In this document: positions 1 through 6,200 of the stretch, piece after piece
How positions within the stretch are numbered: the stretch's first letter is position 1
How the letters are laid out: each line of letters starts with the position of its first letter
Source of the DNA: Verrucomicrobia bacterium UBA6354
Lineage (GTDB): Bacteria > Verrucomicrobiota > Kiritimatiellia > RFP12 > UBA1067
Direction of reading: 5' to 3'
Length of the DNA stretch: 6,200 bases
Assembly (NCBI GenBank): GCA_002440145.1
Contig: DJRS01000090.1
Location: 351 to 6,550, forward strand
The notes under the pieces: model-generated
The model's database searches: none
What the model was told of the DNA's origin: nothing
Seen by the model: only the letters and a program-made list of their open reading frames with translations
Translations under genes and position numbers: made by a program

Positions 1-187
1 CCTATGTGCAAGTAACGCCGTAAAAGGCCTTTTGAGGGTCTCTGGCGCGGTTTCTGACGAGACTGCGTCTGTTTGGCGTTTTCCCGTCGAAGACCGTGCG
101 CTTTCCGAAGTGCGCGGCGGGAGCGGTTTGCATTTTCACGGATTTCGTCTTTGTTGGGATGCTGTGGGTGTCCCGGACGATGTACAA
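1..187. other. Non-coding upstream region, no convincing gene
   Basis: I see no gene here that I can support. Frame 1 meets a stop at 13-15, so the first bases could be the tail of an upstream gene, but too little is visible to say. The minus strand is open from a TTG at 187 down to a stop at 2-4 (61 codons). It has no Shine-Dalgarno motif in front of the TTG and no recognisable domain, so I do not call it. A perfect 12-base palindrome, AAAAGGCCTTTT, lies at 22-33. It has no loop and no following T-run, so it is not a standard terminator. A weak inverted pair, GTCTC (38-42) and GAGAC (59-63), is also present. The promoter of the downstream genes probably lies here, but no clear -35/-10 pair stands out. 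Confidence 0.5.
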
Positions 188-214
188 ACCAACAAAAAAG
201 GATAAAAAACGAAA
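188..214 (+). promoter_or_regulatory. A-rich leader and ribosome binding site of the PEP-CTERM gene
   Basis: This stretch is almost pure A with AAGGA at 198-202, twelve bases before the ATG at 215. The spacing is long for a Shine-Dalgarno site. The A-rich, probably unstructured leader may itself help ribosome loading. It contrasts with the GC-rich sequence around it and supports the ATG at 215 as the start. Confidence 0.6.
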
Positions 215-778
215 ATGAAATCAAAAGCAATACTCAGTCTGGCGGCCGCGATCGCGGCAGGCGTCGTTTCCGCCGGCACGTTCAAGTGGGCGATCAGCAC
301 GGACAAGGACTATGACAAGATCTCGTGCCGCGTTTTTTCCAAAACAACGGACTCCGATGGCAAATACCTCTTTCGCGATGTGGACGATGCTAAAGACGCG
401 ACTTGGTTTTCCGCGAATACCGTCTTTTTCGACGAAGACGGCTCGTTCAAATTTAAACATACGGATGGTAATACATATGATGTCGGCTACCTGCGGTTCA
501 ATCTTCACTCAGGATCGACATTCCTCGGGAGCACAAGCAAAGAAGGGCTCTCTTACGCTGGTCCGACAGGGGGCATCATCTCGTGGGAAGACGTCCTTGA
601 CGCGATTCAGAATCCGGAGAAAGGAAAATACTCCATGGATATCAGATCGTTTGTCGGATACAATCAAGAAGGTTCGTCGATCGGCACGTTTTCCATCGCA
701 CCCGAGCCGACGAGCGGCTTGATGCTCCTTCTGGGCGCGGGCATGCTGGCGTTGCGCCGCAAACGCGTGCGGGTCTGA
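215..778 (+). CDS. PEP-CTERM sorting domain protein, exported, function unknown
   Basis: The 187-residue product has a Sec signal peptide: K2 and K4, then a hydrophobic stretch at about 5-18, with likely cleavage after VSA at residue 20. A PEP-CTERM tripartite tail closes it: PEPTSG at 163-168, a hydrophobic segment at 169-180, and a basic end, RRKR, at 181-184. In known systems this tail is recognised by an exosortase in the inner membrane, and the protein is delivered to the cell surface or exopolysaccharide. No exosortase gene is in this window. The middle (about 21-160) is acidic, rich in D, S, T and aromatic residues, and probably beta-structured; I do not recognise a domain. It is likely the first gene of the run, only 3 bases before the next. 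Its GC is visibly lower than downstream (hand count about 43% over 361-480). The sorting call is firm; the biological role is unknown. Confidence 0.9.
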   Translation: MKSKAILSLAAAIAAGVVSAGTFKWAISTDKDYDKISCRVFSKTTDSDGKYLFRDVDDAKDATWFSANTVFFDEDGSFKFKHTDGNTYDVGYLRFNLHSGSTFLGSTSKEGLSYAGPTGGIISWEDVLDAIQNPEKGKYSMDIRSFVGYNQEGSSIGTFSIAPEPTSGLMLLLGAGMLALRRKRVRV

Positions 779-781
779 GCC

Positions 782-1648
782 ATGCCGGCCGGAGGACCCT
801 GCAGAAAGAAGCTTCCGTTCGCGGTGTGCGCGCTTTGCGCCGCCGCACTGTCCGTCGCGTCGGCGGCGGACGGCGGGGCGGCGCAAACGGCGCTGGCGCG
901 CATCCATGCGAAGGCGGAGGCGGATGTCGAGACGGCGTACTGGGCGCGCGGCGCGATTGTGGACAAGCGTCCGTTTTCGGCGCAGTCCGCCGATCTCTCG
1001 GCCGATCTCGCGCCGTTCGGGTATGTGGGCGGCTATGCCTGGAGCGTGTCGTCGATGTCGCGTTCCGGGCAGTCGGCGGCGCGGCGCAACGCCTACAACG
1101 AGGTCGACTACGGCGTGTACTGCGGCTATGCGCTGGAATTCGCCGAGGGCTGGACGCTCGATTCGACGGTCGCGAAGAAATGGGTCACGCTGCCGGGCTA
1201 CCGTCCCCACGCCCACACGATTTCGGAGTGGAACTTCTCGCAGGCGTTGCGGAATCCGTTCGTGACGCCCTATTATCTGCTGCGCCGGGCGGTCGACGGG
1301 CAGGAGTGGTGCTACTGGGACGTCGGTCTCGAACGCGGCTGGACGCTGACCGACCGCCTGACGCTGACGGCGCGCGTCTTCGGCGAACTGGGCGACGCGC
1401 GGCACTTCCGCGCGCAGTACGGCGCGAACCCGAACGCCGCGGACGGCGCGTACTCGCACGGGCTGATGGCACTCAACCTGTTGCTCCGGCTGGACTATGC
1501 GGTGACGGACAACCTGTCCGTTTTCGCGTTCGTCCACCAGTTCGACGTTGTCGCGTCCGACGCGCGCGACGCGCTGGACGCTTCGTCCGCGCCCGAGTCG
1601 GTCAAGGATCTGACGATCGGCGGCGTGGGGCTGACGCTCAAGTTCTAA
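782..1648 (+). CDS. Probable outer-membrane beta-barrel protein
   Basis: This 288-residue protein has a Sec signal peptide: R8-K9-K10, a hydrophobic core at about 11-25, and likely cleavage after ASA at residue 28. There is no lipobox despite C16 and C19. The mature part shows amphipathic strands ending in aromatic residues, for example around 108-120 and 176-184, with strands near the end such as LSVFAFVHQF. The last strand, GGVGLTLKF, ends in a C-terminal Phe, the usual signal for barrel insertion by the BAM complex. An early Y-W-A-R-G motif near 53-57 resembles the first strand of small porin-like proteins. Two mature cysteines (C114, C177) could form a disulfide. ATG 782 has no good Shine-Dalgarno. 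It follows the previous stop in the same frame (TGA GCC ATG), which suggests translational coupling. The next in-frame alternative, GTG 824, would destroy the signal peptide. It probably acts as a small channel or structural barrel; transported substrate unknown. GC is high (hand count about 77% over 1381-1440). Confidence 0.75.
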   Translation: MPAGGPCRKKLPFAVCALCAAALSVASAADGGAAQTALARIHAKAEADVETAYWARGAIVDKRPFSAQSADLSADLAPFGYVGGYAWSVSSMSRSGQSAARRNAYNEVDYGVYCGYALEFAEGWTLDSTVAKKWVTLPGYRPHAHTISEWNFSQALRNPFVTPYYLLRRAVDGQEWCYWDVGLERGWTLTDRLTLTARVFGELGDARHFRAQYGANPNAADGAYSHGLMALNLLLRLDYAVTDNLSVFAFVHQFDVVASDARDALDASSAPESVKDLTIGGVGLTLKF

Positions 1649-1657
1649 CCGGAATAC

Positions 1658-1663
1658 GGAGGT
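1658..1663 (+). promoter_or_regulatory. Strong ribosome binding site of the oxidoreductase gene
   Basis: GGAGGT lies eight bases before ATG 1672, a near-perfect Shine-Dalgarno site. An in-frame TAG at 1663-1665 rules out any start further upstream, so the short N-terminus of the protein is real. Confidence 0.85.
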
Positions 1664-1671
1664 AGGGACGC

Positions 1672-4449
1672 ATGAACATCCTGTTGCTGGCCGCGACGGT
1701 CTTTCTCGAATGCGAGAGTTTTTCCAATCCCGGCGGATGGACGGTCGATCCGTCCTCGATGTCGGAGATGGGTTCCGCCTATCTGATGGCGCACGGCTAC
1801 GGCGTGCCCGTGGCGGATGCGGAGACGGCGGTCGTCCTGCCGGAGAAGGGCATCTATTCGATCTGGGCGCGGACGCGCAACTGGAACGCGGAATGGTCGG
1901 CCGTCCCGGCCGGGCGTTTCGGAATCGTCCTGGACGGGAACCGTCTCGGCGGCGAACTCGGCACGGGCGGGCGCGACTGGCGCTGGCAGTCCGCCGGGAC
2001 GCGCGAACTGGACGCGGGGGCGCACACGCTCGCGCTCCACGACCTCACGGGCTTCAACGGACGGTGCGACGCCGTCGTCCTGGCGACGGAGAATCTGGAC
2101 GAGGCCGGTCTCGAGCAGATCCGTCGCGCGCGGCAGAACGGCCCGGTCGCCGAGGGCGGCACGTTCGATTTCATCGTGGTCGGCGGCGGCATCAGCGGCA
2201 TCTGCGCGGCGCAGGCCGCCGCGCGCGCGACGGCGAAGACGCTGCTCGTGCAGGACCGCGACGTGGTCGGCGGCTGCAACTCGTCCGAGATCCGCGTCGG
2301 GCTCGGCGGGGATGTCCATGTCGGACCGAATCCCGCGCTCGGCAACGTGGTGGACGAGATCGCGCCGATCCGCGGCGGGGGCGGCGTGGACCGCGCCGAG
2401 GACTACGAGGACGCGCGGAAGATGAATTCGTTCCAGACGGGCCTCAACGCGCGGTTCCTCACGCTCCGCACGGGGGAGCGCGTCGTGTCCGTCGAGACGA
2501 ACGCGGCCGGCGCGATTACGGCGGTCGTCTCGCGCCACGTGCGCACGGGCGTGCGGATGCGGTACCGTTCGGATCTCTTCTGCGACGCGACGGGCGACGC
2601 GGTTCTTGCGCGCATGGCCGGGTGCGCCACGATGTACGGACGCGAGGCGCGCGCGACGTTCGGCGAGATTTCCGCGCCGGTCGCGGCGGACCGTCAGGTC
2701 ATGGGGCATTCCCTGCAGTGGACGACCGTCGCCGGGGCGCAGCCTTGTCCCTTCCCCGACATTTCCGCGTGGGCGCTGCCGATCGACGAGGCGAGCGCGA
2801 CCTATTCGACCGTCGGCGGCTGGGCGCAGGAGGCGGGGCAGTACCGCGACATGGGCACGGAGACCGAGGCGATCCGCGACTACGGGCTGCTGGCGATCTT
2901 CTCGAACTGGCACTATCTCAAGAACGTTTCGCCGCGCAAGGGCGAATTCGCGCGGCGGCGGTTCAGCTGGATCTCCCCGATCGGCGGCAAGCGCGAGGGG
3001 CACCGCGTCGTCGGCGACCATGTCTTCACGCAGAACGACCTTGAAAGCCCGGAGCCGGTTCCCGATCCGACGGCGTGCGCCACGTGGGACATCGACCAGC
3101 ATTTCCCCGATCCGGCGAACGCGGCGGCGTTTAGGGAGCCGTTCCGCTCGTGCGCCTACCATCGCGGATTCGGCACGAAGCCCGTCCCCGTGCCGTACCG
3201 CTGCCTGTACGCGCGGGACTGCCCGAACCTCTTCCTTGCCGGGCGGCACATTTCGGTCAGCCACGTCGCGCTCGCGTCCGTCCGCGTGCAGCGGACGCTC
3301 GGCATGCTGGGCGAGGCGGTCGGCATCGCGGCCGCGCTCGCGTGGGAACACGGTTGCACGCCGCGGGAGCTCTACACGGACTACCTCGACGAGCTGATGG
3401 GACGGATGCGGGCCGGGGTGCCGAAGAACCCGGTCTATCACGCCTATCCGCAGGGGTGGCACGAGAAGTACCACTTCTGGGGCCGTCCGCAGGTGAACGT
3501 CCATCCCGAGACCGAGACGAACCTGTTCGCGGGCGCGCAGTCGGCGATCGCCGCGCTCGGCATGGTCCACCGCAACGAGCATCCGTTTTTCAAGACTCCG
3601 CCGGAGAAGGCCGCGCGGCGCAGGCTTGTGCTGGCGGACGAGTCGCGCGCCCAGCTCGTCGTCTACGACAGCTGCAACGCGAAGGAGCGCTTCGCGGTGC
3701 CGGCGGAGAAGCCGATGTGGGATCTGAAACGGGTCGGACCGGACCTCTACCGCGTGGTCGTCCGGTGCGGGTTCATGGTGATCGACATCGCCCGGCGCAA
3801 GGTCGTGGAGACATTCCGCCATCCGCGCCTCAACGAACTGACGGCGGTCTGCGACCTGCCGGACGGCGGCTTTCTCGCGTGCGTGAGCCCCGGCGGCTAC
3901 GGCAAGACGAACGACATCGAGGTCGTCGCCTTTTCGTCCGATCGCAAGATGCGCCGCGCATGGACGTTTCCGGGACTCTTCAACTCGCGGTCGATGGTGC
4001 GCCAGCCGGACGGCGAACTGCTCATCACCTACGAACACGGTTTCGTGCGGGCGCGGCTCGGCGACGGGCCGATGGGCGAGGTCGTGCAGACGTTCCTCCC
4101 GCCGTCGGGGCGGAACCTCTTCGAGGTCGTCCCGGACAGGGCCGGCACGGGCTATTGGGCGGGCACGGGCTACGGGGCGGAACTCGTCCACTTCACGGCG
4201 GACGGCACGGTCGACAAGGTCTGGAAGGCCGAACAGGAGCCGGGGCGGCGGAACGTTTTCTACGCCCAGCCGCAGGAACTTGCGAACGGGCACGTCTACG
4301 TCTGCAACTGGACGGGCCACGGATGGGAGGACTCCAAGCGCGGTTGGCAAGTGCTGGAGTTCGACGAGAACGGCAAGGTCGTCTGGCATCTCGACGACTG
4401 GGAGATGTTCGGGTCGCTGAGCGGCATCGACGTTTTGGAAAGCCCCTGA
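1672..4449 (+). CDS. FAD-dependent oxidoreductase with N-terminal beta-sandwich and C-terminal beta-propeller
   Basis: This intact 925-residue protein has three parts. Residues about 10-155 (ECESF, GGW, then MGSAYLMAHGYGVPVADAET) match the N-terminal, probably carbohydrate-binding-type module found on a secreted FAD oxidoreductase family of Bacteroidetes and Planctomycetes/Verrucomicrobia. Residues about 165-575 are the FAD_oxidored-type (PF12831-like) core. They carry the dinucleotide motif G171-G-G173-I-S-G176, LLVQDRDVVGG at 191-201 leading into NSSEIRVG, DATGD at 305-309, GKREGHRVVGD at 439-449, W472-D-I-D-Q-H477, and the FAD-closing segment LAGRHISVSH at 522-531. Residues about 649-925 are repeated beta-strand blades (LVVYD, VIDIARRKVVETF, VLEFDENGKVVWHLDDW) that look like a quinoprotein/YncE-type propeller. 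Such oxidoreductases usually end after the FAD part, so the propeller is an added domain. The hydrophobic start MNILLLAATVFL is short and uncharged, so export is likely but not certain. The substrate is unknown; a sugar or polyol group is inferred from the flanking hydrolase. Confidence 0.85.
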   Translation: MNILLLAATVFLECESFSNPGGWTVDPSSMSEMGSAYLMAHGYGVPVADAETAVVLPEKGIYSIWARTRNWNAEWSAVPAGRFGIVLDGNRLGGELGTGGRDWRWQSAGTRELDAGAHTLALHDLTGFNGRCDAVVLATENLDEAGLEQIRRARQNGPVAEGGTFDFIVVGGGISGICAAQAAARATAKTLLVQDRDVVGGCNSSEIRVGLGGDVHVGPNPALGNVVDEIAPIRGGGGVDRAEDYEDARKMNSFQTGLNARFLTLRTGERVVSVETNAAGAITAVVSRHVRTGVRMRYRSDLFCDATGDAVLARMAGCATMYGREARATFGEISAPVAADRQVMGHSLQWTTVAGAQPCPFPDISAWALPIDEASATYSTVGGWAQEAGQYRDMGTETEAIRDYGLLAIFSNWHYLKNVSPRKGEFARRRFSWISPIGGKREGHRVVGDHVFTQNDLESPEPVPDPTACATWDIDQHFPDPANAAAFREPFRSCAYHRGFGTKPVPVPYRCLYARDCPNLFLAGRHISVSHVALASVRVQRTLGMLGEAVGIAAALAWEHGCTPRELYTDYLDELMGRMRAGVPKNPVYHAYPQGWHEKYHFWGRPQVNVHPETETNLFAGAQSAIAALGMVHRNEHPFFKTPPEKAARRRLVLADESRAQLVVYDSCNAKERFAVPAEKPMWDLKRVGPDLYRVVVRCGFMVIDIARRKVVETFRHPRLNELTAVCDLPDGGFLACVSPGGYGKTNDIEVVAFSSDRKMRRAWTFPGLFNSRSMVRQPDGELLITYEHGFVRARLGDGPMGEVVQTFLPPSGRNLFEVVPDRAGTGYWAGTGYGAELVHFTADGTVDKVWKAEQEPGRRNVFYAQPQELANGHVYVCNWTGHGWEDSKRGWQVLEFDENGKVVWHLDDWEMFGSLSGIDVLESP

Positions 4450-4452
4450 CGA

Positions 4453-4457
4453 AAGGA
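4453..4457 (+). promoter_or_regulatory. Ribosome binding site of the glycoside hydrolase gene
   Basis: AAGGA lies six bases before ATG 4464, inside the 14-base gap after the oxidoreductase stop (4447-4449). No terminator fits in this gap, so the two genes are almost certainly co-transcribed. Confidence 0.75.
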
Positions 4458-4463
4458 TTCGGG

Positions 4464-6200
4464 ATGAGACGCGAAACGCTGATTCTGCTGGCCGGACTTG
4501 CGCTCGCGGGCGCGGGGCGGGGGGCGGATCTGCCCGCCGCCGCTTCCTGTGCGCCGCGCGCGAAGGGGTGGAGCGTGGCGGCGCTGAACGGCGCGCCGGG
4601 ACTCTACCGCGACGGAAAGCCCGTCGCACCCGTCCTCTTCTGGCAGTGGAAGATCGAGGAGCAGGACGCGAAGGCGATGAGCCGCGGCGCGGGCGTCGAC
4701 CTCTTCGGCGTCTTCGGTTCGTTTCCGCACTACGCGAACCCCTACTGGAAGCCGGAGGGCTTCGCGGGCATGGCCTACCAGGACGAAAACCTCGACCAGA
4801 TCCTGAAGTGGGTGCCGTCCGCGGCCTTTCTGCCGCGCCTGTTCTATTCGGCGCCGGACTGGTGGATCGCCGCGCATCCCGAAGAGCAGATCGTCTACTC
4901 GAATCCGATTCCGCCCGACGCGGAAGCGCGGCGGAACGGCACGCTCGTGCCGCGCGAGTCGTTCGCGAGCGAACGCTTTCGGCGGGAGTGCGGGCCCGTC
5001 TACCGCCAGGCCGTGCGCCATCTGATGGACCGCTACGGCGACCGTCTGCTCGGCATCCACCTGGCGAGCGGGCCGTGGGGCGAGCATTTCGCGTGGGACG
5101 CGCTCACGCAGGGCGGACTCATCCCGCTCGACGAGGCCGGGTTTGGCGACGTCTCCGGCCCGATGACACGTCGTTTCCGCGCCTGGCTGCGCGCGAAATA
5201 CGGGAACGACCCGGCGCGGCTGAGGGCGGCGTGGCGCGACGGTTCCGTCACCTTCGAGACGGCGCAAGTCCCGCCGCGCGACGTTCGCCTTGCGCTCGAC
5301 ACGGATGGCGTGTGGCGCGATCCGGCGAAGGGGCGTCGCGTGGCCGACTACTTCGAATGCCAGAACGGCACGACGGTCGAGATGCTGGACCATTTCGCGG
5401 GCATCGTGAAGGACGAGTCCAAGGGCGCGCTGCCGACGCTCGCGTTCTACGGCTACACGCAGGACGAGCACTGGGCGATCGAGTGCGACCACCGCGCGAC
5501 CGCCGCCGCCTACCGCTCGCCCAACCTGGACATGTTCTCCGCGCCACACACGTACAACCGCCGCGCGCCGGGCGAGGACGCCCTGATGCGCTGCTATCTC
5601 GCGTCCGCCGCGCGCCACGGCAAGCTCTATATCGACGAGGGCGACGACATGACGTTCCTCGAGAACCTCAAGCCGAATCCCGACGGACGGTGCGGCGCGA
5701 CGAACCTCTTCGAGTCCGTCAATCTCCTCTATCGCGAGTTCGGCCTGGCCGTCACCCACGGCACGGGGCTCTGGTACATGGACTTGAAAGGCGGCACGTT
5801 CCGGCATCCCGCACTCGTGGAGGCGGTCGGGCGGATGCGCCGCGCGGCGGATCTCGCGCTGACGCGCGACCGCGCCCACTTCTCCCAGGTGGCCGTCGTC
5901 TCCAACGTCGAAAGCGAGTTCTACATGGGCTACCGCCGTACCGAGGCGAACAACATGGGCATGTTCCTCTACCAGCAGCAGATGGGGGCGTTCGCCCGCG
6001 CCGGGGCGCCGTTCGACTGGTATCTTGCGGAAGACCTGGACGCCGTGCAGGAGCGCGACTATCGCGTGGTGGTCCTGCTGGACTGCCAGTACCTCGCGGA
6101 GCGTCAGCGCCGGCAGGTCGAGGTGCTGAAGAAGGACGGGCGGACGATCGTCTCCTTCCACGCGCCGGGCTACGTCTTGGAAACGGGCCTTTCCCGTGCG
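4464..6200 (+). CDS. GH42-like beta-galactosidase-type glycoside hydrolase, 3' end outside window
   Basis: Reading from ATG 4464, all 579 codons to the window edge are open. The start has R2-R3, a hydrophobic stretch at about 6-18, and possible cleavage near residue 21, so it is likely exported. Residues about 45-470 form a clan GH-A TIM barrel. They include LYRDGKPVAPVLFW near the front, HLASGPWGEH with E207 as probable acid/base, the GH42-style run FRAWLRAKYGNDPARLRAAW, SAPHTYNRRAPGE, HGKLYIDEGDD with E392 as probable nucleophile, and GTGLWYMDLKGG. From about 473, strands and loops such as GAPFDWYLAEDL and FHAPGYV match the GH42 trimerisation domain, which is cut off at the edge. GH42 enzymes hydrolyse beta-galactosides; here the true substrate is uncertain because the protein is a distant relative. 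The usual Asn before the acid/base Glu is Gly. Its gene follows the oxidoreductase by 14 bases. Membership of the GH42-like fold is well supported; galactosidase activity is not. Confidence 0.85.
   Translation, partial: MRRETLILLAGLALAGAGRGADLPAAASCAPRAKGWSVAALNGAPGLYRDGKPVAPVLFWQWKIEEQDAKAMSRGAGVDLFGVFGSFPHYANPYWKPEGFAGMAYQDENLDQILKWVPSAAFLPRLFYSAPDWWIAAHPEEQIVYSNPIPPDAEARRNGTLVPRESFASERFRRECGPVYRQAVRHLMDRYGDRLLGIHLASGPWGEHFAWDALTQGGLIPLDEAGFGDVSGPMTRRFRAWLRAKYGNDPARLRAAWRDGSVTFETAQVPPRDVRLALDTDGVWRDPAKGRRVADYFECQNGTTVEMLDHFAGIVKDESKGALPTLAFYGYTQDEHWAIECDHRATAAAYRSPNLDMFSAPHTYNRRAPGEDALMRCYLASAARHGKLYIDEGDDMTFLENLKPNPDGRCGATNLFESVNLLYREFGLAVTHGTGLWYMDLKGGTFRHPALVEAVGRMRRAADLALTRDRAHFSQVAVVSNVESEFYMGYRRTEANNMGMFLYQQQMGAFARAGAPFDWYLAEDLDAVQERDYRVVVLLDCQYLAERQRRQVEVLKKDGRTIVSFHAPGYVLETGLSRA

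Noticed and set aside
22..33. Perfect palindrome AAAAGGCCTTTT considered as a terminator of an upstream gene
   Set aside because: It has no loop, only four G/C bases in the stem centre, and is not followed by a T-run, so a standard terminator is not supported.
791..826. GGAGG at 791-795 as the ribosome site for a later start of the barrel gene
   Set aside because: No in-frame start codon lies at a useful distance. The next one, GTG 824, is too far and would cut into the signal peptide.
509..1537. A 342-codon open frame on the minus strand across the first two genes
   Set aside because: It spans two well-supported sense genes, has Arg-rich composition and shows no signal peptide or family motif.
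4141..4179. Direct repeat encoding AGTGY twice (residues 824-828 and 830-834)
   Set aside because: The repeat is only five residues long, inside the propeller region where short repeated strand or loop motifs are expected.
1645..4629. A 994-codon open frame on the minus strand opposite the oxidoreductase gene
   Set aside because: Its translation is an R/P/A/V-rich mix with no domain motifs. It arises because strong G/C third-position use in the sense gene removes stops from the opposite strand. The sense strand holds clear FAD-binding motifs and a strong Shine-Dalgarno.
4296..6161. A 621-codon open frame on the minus strand opposite the hydrolase gene
   Set aside because: Same cause: low-complexity, Arg-rich translation without motifs, against a sense frame that matches GH42 throughout.

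Overview
The window reads as a piece of a GC-rich bacterial chromosome carrying at least four genes, all on the + strand with very small gaps (3, 23 and 14 bases), so probably one transcription unit. Three things point to the Planctomycetes-Verrucomicrobia-Lentisphaerae group, most likely a Kiritimatiellota/Verrucomicrobiota-type organism: a PEP-CTERM sorting tail of the PEPTSGL...RRKR type; a secreted-type FAD oxidoreductase whose N-terminus matches a family common in that group; and a GH42-like glycoside hydrolase. This placement is inference from protein style. There is no rRNA or marker gene to confirm it.

Layout. Bases 1-214 are a non-coding leader ending in an A-rich ribosome-binding region. 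Bases 215-778 encode a small exported PEP-CTERM protein with clearly lower GC than its neighbours. Bases 782-1648 encode a 288-residue protein with a signal peptide, alternating hydrophobic strands and a C-terminal phenylalanine, read as an outer-membrane beta-barrel. Bases 1672-4449 encode a 925-residue three-part protein: an N-terminal beta-sandwich-like module, an FAD-dependent oxidoreductase core, and a C-terminal beta-propeller-like region. From 4464 to the window edge runs the first 579 codons of a GH42-like (clan GH-A) glycoside hydrolase. It has a signal peptide, a complete catalytic barrel and the start of the trimerisation domain. The gene continues outside the window.

Taken together, the locus looks like part of a glycan-handling unit in the cell envelope. 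The sorted surface protein and barrel would sit at the outer membrane, while the oxidoreductase and hydrolase would modify and cleave a carbohydrate. The substrate cannot be read from the sequence. The most unusual items are the oxidoreductase-propeller fusion and its close pairing with a glycosidase that lacks the usual Asn-Glu pair of clan GH-A. I found no tRNA, rRNA, CRISPR array, insertion sequence or convincing terminator.
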